In this document: positions 7,000 to 11,848 of the stretch, in pieces | Layout of the letters: each line of letters begins with the position of its first letter | Numbering within the stretch: the first letter of the stretch is position 1 | Assembly: GCA_001321835.1 (NCBI GenBank) | Contig: JPUR01000046.1 | Coordinates: 1-11,848, forward strand | DNA length: 11,848 nucleotides | From: Marinosulfonomonas sp. PRT-SC04 | GTDB lineage: Bacteria; Pseudomonadota; Alphaproteobacteria; Rhodobacterales; Rhodobacteraceae | Direction of reading: 5' to 3' | Made by a program: the position numbers and the translations under genes | Notes under the pieces: generated by a model | What the model was told of the DNA's origin: nothing | What the model saw: the letters and a program-made list of their open reading frames with translations, nothing else | Databases searched by the model: none

Positions 7000-7058
7000 A
7001 AAACCATCAAATTACGACGGCTTTTGCGATAGCTTTTTTGCGGTATTCTGATGGTTTT
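7000..7058 (-). promoter_or_regulatory. Inverted repeat in the gap upstream of the MetE-like gene
   Basis: AAAACCATCA (7000-7009) and TGATGGTTTT (7049-7058) are perfect 10-bp arms separated by 39 nt. They lie just after the stop of the SufT-like gene, in its 144-bp gap to the MetE-like ATG. In the - strand transcript the second arm is followed by GTCGTTTTTTG, so the structure could act as an AU-rich terminator for the SufT-like gene or as a leader element of the MetE-like gene. I do not recognise a known SAM or cobalamin riboswitch. Confidence 0.5.
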
Positions 7059-7070
7059 TAGCGGCATAAA

Positions 7071-7457
7071 TTACATGAATCCAAGCTCGAGCCGAGCCTC
7101 GTCGGACATCATTTCCATGCCCCATTGTGGCTCCCAGATCAGCTGTACATCGACGGTTTTAACACCCGGCAGTGGGGAGATCGCATCGGCAACCCAGCCC
7201 GGCATTTCACCGGCCACCGGACAGCCAGGGGCGGTCAGCGACATTAGAACCAGCACATCACTTTCGTCAGAAATGTCGATGGTGTAAATCAGGCCCAGAT
7301 CATAGATATTCACCGGCACTTCGGGATCATAGACCGAGCGACATGCCTCGACAACCGCCTCATACAGCGCATGATCGGTGGTGGATGGCTTGATTAGGGG
7401 GGTGCCTTCAAGCGGTGCGTCGGGGGTGCCTTGTGGGGCGTCAGTTGTGGCAGTCAT
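7071..7457 (-). CDS. DUF59/MIP18-family Fe-S assembly factor, SufT-like
   Basis: Cytosolic protein of 128 aa with a single DUF59 domain after a low-complexity Pro/Thr-rich N-terminus (1-27). Signatures are YDPEVPVNIYDLGLIY (43-58), TAPGCPVAGEMPGW (75-88) with the conserved C79, and MMSDEARLELGFM at the C-terminus. Members found in SUF gene clusters (SufT) help mature Fe-S proteins; the PaaD and MIP18/CIA2 relatives have related roles. The NIYDLGLIY and C-terminal MMSDEARLELGFM stretches fit the suf-associated type seen in Rhodobacterales. ATG 7455-7457 has GAGG upstream. No sufB, sufC, sufD or sufS is in the window, since the region to its right is the divergent tgt gene. Confidence 0.9.
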   Translation of the reverse strand: MTATTDAPQGTPDAPLEGTPLIKPSTTDHALYEAVVEACRSVYDPEVPVNIYDLGLIYTIDISDESDVLVLMSLTAPGCPVAGEMPGWVADAISPLPGVKTVDVQLIWEPQWGMEMMSDEARLELGFM

Positions 7458-7485
7458 GGGTACCTCGTGGGATTACTTGACTGAA

Positions 7486-8803
<1,318 letters not shown>

Positions 8804-8898
8804 GCGAATTTACATAAATTCAGGCGCGAAATGCGGCTTATCCACCGTTATTTCCCTATTTCCGCCGCTTTTTAATGATTCAAGGCAAATGCTGACTT

Positions 8899-8920
8899 GC
8901 CCCGCCCACGCTGGGGGGGC
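8899..8920 (+). promoter_or_regulatory. GC-rich hairpin between tgt and lon
   Basis: GCCCC (8899-8903) and CCC (8905-8907), with one bulged G, can pair with the seven-G run and final C (8913-8920) around the loop ACGCT. It lies about 95 bp after the tgt stop. No T-run follows, so it is not a standard terminator; it may still limit read-through from tgt into lon. The rest of the 260-bp gap shows the heat-shock-like promoter listed separately and no gene. Confidence 0.4.
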
Positions 8921-8953
8921 ACATTGCGTTAAATGCTGAATGGCAGGTTAACG

Positions 8954-8982
8954 GTTGAAAGTTTGGGGCATGGTGCCCACCT
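8954..8982 (+). promoter_or_regulatory. Heat-shock (sigma32/RpoH)-like promoter of lon
   Basis: GTTGAAA (8954-8960) and GCCCACCT (8975-8982) are separated by 14 nt. The consensus is CTTGAAA-N13-15-CCCCATNT, so six of seven -35 bases, five of the seven defined -10 bases and the spacing fit. It would give a leader of about 75 nt before the lon ATG. lon is a classical member of the heat-shock regulon, which supports the assignment, but the match was made by eye. Confidence 0.55.
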
Positions 8983-9063
8983 TTGTAAACCAGAGACCGG
9001 AGACAGTTGGGCTGCCGCAGCTTTTGGGGCCTGAAGTGTCTGCCACAATAACAAGGATAAAAG

Positions 9064-11487
9064 ATGCCAAAGCAATCAAACGAGCAACTGAGCGCCTCCT
9101 ACCCTGTCCTGCCGCTGCGCGATATTGTGGTGTTTCCACATATGATCGTGCCGTTGTTCGTCGGCCGTGAAAAATCTGTCAAAGCGCTGGAAGAAGTCAT
9201 GGTGGATGACAAACAAATCCTTTTGTCCAGCCAGATTGACCCCTCGGAAGATGATCCAGATGCCGATGGCATTTATAAAATCGGTGTGTTGGCCAATGTT
9301 CTGCAATTGCTAAAACTGCCCGATGGCACTGTAAAGGTGCTGGTCGAGGGGCTGATGCGGGTGAAAATCACCGAATATCTTGAAAATGATACCTATTTTG
9401 AGGCTCGTGCCGAGGTTCTGGACGAGACTCTGGGCGATCCCGACACGGTTGAGGCGCTGGTGCGCTCGGTCGGAGGCGAGTTCGAGCGCTATGCCAAGAT
9501 CAAGAAAAACGTGCCCGAAGAGGCCTTGTCAGCGGTGGCCGATGCGGTCGAGAGCGACAAGCTGTCTGATCTGGTGGCGGGGCATTTGGGCATTGAAGTT
9601 GCGCAAAAGCAGGAGCTGCTGGAAACCCTGTCGGTGGCCGAGCGGTTGGAGAAAATTTACGGGCTGATGCAGGGCGAAATGTCGGTGCTGAAGGTCGAGA
9701 AAAAGATCAAAACTCGGGTGAAAAGCCAAATGGAGCGCACCCAGCGCGAATATTACCTGAATGAGCAAATGAAGGCGATTCAGAAGGAACTTGGCGATGG
9801 CGAAGAGGGCCAGAACGAAGTGGCCGAGCTGGAAGCGCGGATTGCCAGCACCAAGCTGAGCAAAGAGGCGCTGGAAAAAGCCAATTCTGAGATTAAGAAG
9901 CTGAAAAACATGTCACCAATGTCGGCTGAAGCCACTGTGGTGCGCAATTATCTGGACTGGATGCTGAGCATTCCGTGGGGCAAACGTTCGCGGGTTAAAA
10001 AGGATTTGAATGCGGCGCAAAAAGTGCTGGATGATGATCACTATGGTCTAGAGAAAGTTAAAGAGCGCATTGTCGAATATCTGGCGGTGGGTCAGCGGAC
10101 ACGTAAATTAAAAGGCCCGATCCTGTGTCTGGTCGGCCCTCCCGGCGTTGGGAAAACCAGCCTTGGTAAATCGGTGGCCCGCGCCACGGGGCGTGAATTT
10201 ATTCGCATCTCTCTGGGCGGGGTGCGTGACGAGAGTGAAATTCGCGGTCACCGTCGCACTTATATTGGCTCGATGCCTGGTAAAATCATCCAAGCGTTGA
10301 AAAAAGCCAAAACCACCAACCCGCTGATCTTGCTCGATGAAATCGACAAGATGGGGCAGGATTTTCGCGGCGATCCGGCCTCGGCTATGTTGGAGGTTCT
10401 GGATCCCGAGCAAAACAGCACCTTTGTCGATCACTACCTTGAGGTCGAATATGATCTGTCAGATGTGATGTTCCTGACCACGGCTAACACCTATAATATG
10501 CCGGGCCCGTTGCTGGACCGGATGGAGATTATCACGCTGTCGGGCTACACTGAGGACGAGAAAAGCGAGATCGCCAAGCAACATTTGATCGACAAGCAGG
10601 TCAAAAATCACGGGCTGAAAAAAGGCGAGTTTAAACTGGAAGACAGCGCGCTGAAAGAGATCATTCGCACCTACACCCGTGAGGCCGGGGTTCGGAACCT
10701 TGAGCGCGAGATTGCCAAGCTGGCCCGTAAGGTCGTGACCAAAATTGTTCGCGGTGAGGAAGAGGGCGTTGTCATCACCACTGACAATCTTGAGGGCTAT
10801 CTCGGGGTGAAGCGATTCCGTTATGGTTTGGCTGAGGAAAAAGACCACGTTGGTGTGGTGACCGGTTTGGCGTGGACCTCTGTTGGTGGCGAATTGCTGT
10901 CGATCGAGGCGCTGAAATTGCCCGGCAAGGGTCGGATGAAGACCACCGGCAAGCTCGGCGACGTGATGAAAGAAAGCATTGATGCGGCCAGCAGCTATGT
11001 GCGCTCGATCAGCCCTGAAATCGGGGTGAAACCGCCGGTGTTCGAGCAAATCGACATCCACGTTCACGTGCCCGAAGCCGCCACCCCAAAAGACGGGCCA
11101 AGCGCTGGTGTTGGCATGGTGACGTCGATTGTTTCGGTGTTGACGGGCATCGCGGTGCGAAAAGACATTGCCATGACCGGCGAGGTGACGCTGCGCGGAA
11201 ATGTGCTGCCAATTGGTGGTTTGAAAGAAAAGCTGTTGGCGGCATTGCGCGGTGGAATCAAAACCGTGCTTATTCCGGCCGAGAATGAAAAAGACCTGGT
11301 CGAAATTCCTGACAATGTGAAAGAGGGTTTAACGATCATCCCTGTGGCGCATGTCTCGGAGGTTTTGAAGCACGCATTGGTGCGCGCGCCAGAGCCTGTT
11401 GAATGGGACGAGGCTGCTGAAGAAGCGGCCGCGGTCGAGGCGGCCTTGGCAGCCCGCGCTGGAAATCATGGTGCAACGGCCCATTAG
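9064..11487 (+). CDS. lon: ATP-dependent protease La (Lon)
   Basis: Cytosolic hexameric AAA+ serine protease that degrades misfolded and short-lived regulatory proteins. The 807-aa product is full length. The LON substrate-binding domain starts at YPVLPLRDIVVFPHM (13-27) and is followed by a helical region (about 190-285). Walker A is GPPGVGKT (358-365), Walker B is LILLDEID (421-428), and LLDRME (483-488) is near the arginine-finger region. The protease domain has the Ser-Lys dyad S680 in KDGPSAGVGM and K723 in GGLKEKLL. The last 30 residues form an Ala/Glu-rich tail of low complexity. ATG 9064 has AAGGA about 7 nt upstream. It lies downstream of a heat-shock-like promoter and ends with its own terminator, so it is probably monocistronic. 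Confidence 0.98.
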   Translation: MPKQSNEQLSASYPVLPLRDIVVFPHMIVPLFVGREKSVKALEEVMVDDKQILLSSQIDPSEDDPDADGIYKIGVLANVLQLLKLPDGTVKVLVEGLMRVKITEYLENDTYFEARAEVLDETLGDPDTVEALVRSVGGEFERYAKIKKNVPEEALSAVADAVESDKLSDLVAGHLGIEVAQKQELLETLSVAERLEKIYGLMQGEMSVLKVEKKIKTRVKSQMERTQREYYLNEQMKAIQKELGDGEEGQNEVAELEARIASTKLSKEALEKANSEIKKLKNMSPMSAEATVVRNYLDWMLSIPWGKRSRVKKDLNAAQKVLDDDHYGLEKVKERIVEYLAVGQRTRKLKGPILCLVGPPGVGKTSLGKSVARATGREFIRISLGGVRDESEIRGHRRTYIGSMPGKIIQALKKAKTTNPLILLDEIDKMGQDFRGDPASAMLEVLDPEQNSTFVDHYLEVEYDLSDVMFLTTANTYNMPGPLLDRMEIITLSGYTEDEKSEIAKQHLIDKQVKNHGLKKGEFKLEDSALKEIIRTYTREAGVRNLEREIAKLARKVVTKIVRGEEEGVVITTDNLEGYLGVKRFRYGLAEEKDHVGVVTGLAWTSVGGELLSIEALKLPGKGRMKTTGKLGDVMKESIDAASSYVRSISPEIGVKPPVFEQIDIHVHVPEAATPKDGPSAGVGMVTSIVSVLTGIAVRKDIAMTGEVTLRGNVLPIGGLKEKLLAALRGGIKTVLIPAENEKDLVEIPDNVKEGLTIIPVAHVSEVLKHALVRAPEPVEWDEAAEEAAAVEAALAARAGNHGATAH

Positions 11488-11517
11488 GGCGCTGTTGATG
11501 GTTGAATGTTGAAACTG

Positions 11518-11545
11518 AAAAGGGCACTCAAACGGGTGCCCTTTT
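11518..11545 (+). terminator. Intrinsic terminator of lon
   Basis: AAAAGGGCAC (11518-11527) pairs perfectly with GTGCCCTTTT (11536-11545) across an 8-nt loop. The stem ends in four T, 30 bp after the lon stop. The A/T symmetry would allow some function on the other strand too, but no leftward gene ends here. Confidence 0.88.
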
Positions 11546-11600
11546 GCATGTAGGGATTGTTTAGCGTTGATTGTGGCGTGAGTGTCTCCGTGAATGAGTA

Positions 11601-11630
11601 TTGTTGTGGTGTAATTAACCCCAATATACT
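11601..11630 (+). promoter_or_regulatory. Candidate promoter of the basic protein gene after lon
   Basis: TATACT (11625-11630) matches the -10 consensus at five of six positions. TTGTTG (11601-11606) lies 18 nt upstream as a weak -35; TTGTGG at 15 nt is an alternative. The surrounding gap is AT-rich compared with the genes and follows the lon terminator, so the next gene needs its own promoter. Confidence 0.4.
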
Positions 11631-11670
11631 AAGTTGTTTCCAAATCAGAAACAAAAGGCAGGCTGAAACA

Positions 11671-11848
11671 ATGGCAACTCCGACAAAAAGAAAACCGACA
11701 AAGGTAAAGAAAAAAATACCAGCGAATGTGATTAAACAATCTGCGGCAAAAATAATGGCGAAGCCTGCTGTGACCAATGTTGTCAAAGCCGCTGTCGCAC
11801 CAACGTTGGCACCGGCCGCGACCACAGGGGCGGCCGCTACCCCTGTGG
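11671..11848 (+). CDS. N-terminal part of a Lys/Ala/Pro-rich basic protein, possibly HU/histone-like
   Basis: An open frame begins at ATG 11671 and runs off the right edge (59 complete codons). It starts MATPTKRKPTKVKKKIP and continues Ala/Pro/Thr-rich. In these 59 residues there are ten Lys, one Arg and no Asp or Glu. Such tails precede the HU-fold domain in some alphaproteobacterial histone-like proteins, and HU genes follow lon in several proteobacteria. No HU domain is visible in the window, so the assignment rests on composition and position; a histone H1-like or ribosome-associated protein is an alternative. The ribosome binding site is weak (AGGCAGG, about 11656-11662). Confidence 0.55.
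   Translation, partial: MATPTKRKPTKVKKKIPANVIKQSAAKIMAKPAVTNVVKAAVAPTLAPAATTGAAATPV

Noticed and set aside
8896..8930. Alternative heat-shock promoter starting CTTGCC before lon
   Set aside because: The -10 part does not match CCCCATNT at acceptable spacing; the element at 8954-8982 is clearly better.
8955..9170. Small rightward frame overlapping the lon start
   Set aside because: Begins with TTG inside the promoter candidate, has no ribosome binding site and runs into lon in another frame.
11484..11825. Leftward 113-codon open frame encoding a hydrophobic, membrane-like protein
   Set aside because: It is antisense to the Lys/Ala-rich gene at 11671. Reversed Lys and Ala codons give Phe, Leu, Ala and Gly, which mimics membrane segments. 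It also spans the lon terminator and the promoter gap.

Overview
The window looks like a chromosomal segment of an alphaproteobacterium, most likely a Rhodobacterales (roseobacter/Rhodobacter-type) species. The evidence is family resemblance read by eye: a DctP/DctQ/DctM set of the Rhodobacter capsulatus C4-dicarboxylate type, an alphaproteobacterial Lon, a HesB/SufA protein beginning MFGIPGKQ, a DUF59/SufT protein and a Zymomonas/Rhodobacter-like Tgt. Nothing in it looks mobile: I see no transposase, integrase, CRISPR array, tRNA or rRNA.

Left part (1-4230, + strand): the last codons of a DctD-like sigma54-type response regulator, a 366-bp regulatory region with a helically phased GTGA/GTGG repeat array, then dctP, a strong intercistronic hairpin, dctQ and dctM. 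dctQ and dctM overlap by ATGA. Together these encode a TRAP importer: periplasmic binding protein, small and large membrane subunits. The likely substrates are malate, succinate and fumarate. DctM is much longer than usual because of an in-frame membrane-rich insertion. A bidirectional terminator ends the operon.

Middle part (4279-7457, - strand): five genes read leftwards in the order DUF59/SufT-like Fe-S assembly factor, a short MetE-like zinc methyltransferase, an A-type Fe-S carrier (HesB/SufA/ErpA), a TfoX N-terminal-domain protein and triosephosphate isomerase (tpiA). Two are linked to Fe-S cluster biogenesis, but they are split by the MetE-like gene and no other suf gene is present. 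Gaps of 144, 61, 11 and 90 bp, with candidate internal promoters and hairpins, suggest several transcription units rather than one tight operon.

Right part (7676-11848, + strand): tgt (queuosine tRNA-guanine transglycosylase), a 260-bp gap containing a sigma32-like promoter candidate, lon (ATP-dependent protease La) with a good terminator, and the start of a Lys/Ala/Pro-rich basic protein. That last gene may be a HU/histone-like DNA-binding protein, by its composition and its position after lon.

Most of the content is ordinary core genome. The points worth a second look are the phased repeat array upstream of dctP, the enlarged DctM, the MetE-like gene between two Fe-S genes with an inverted repeat in its leader, and the heat-shock-like promoters. 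I found no convincing evidence of a wholly new multi-gene system.
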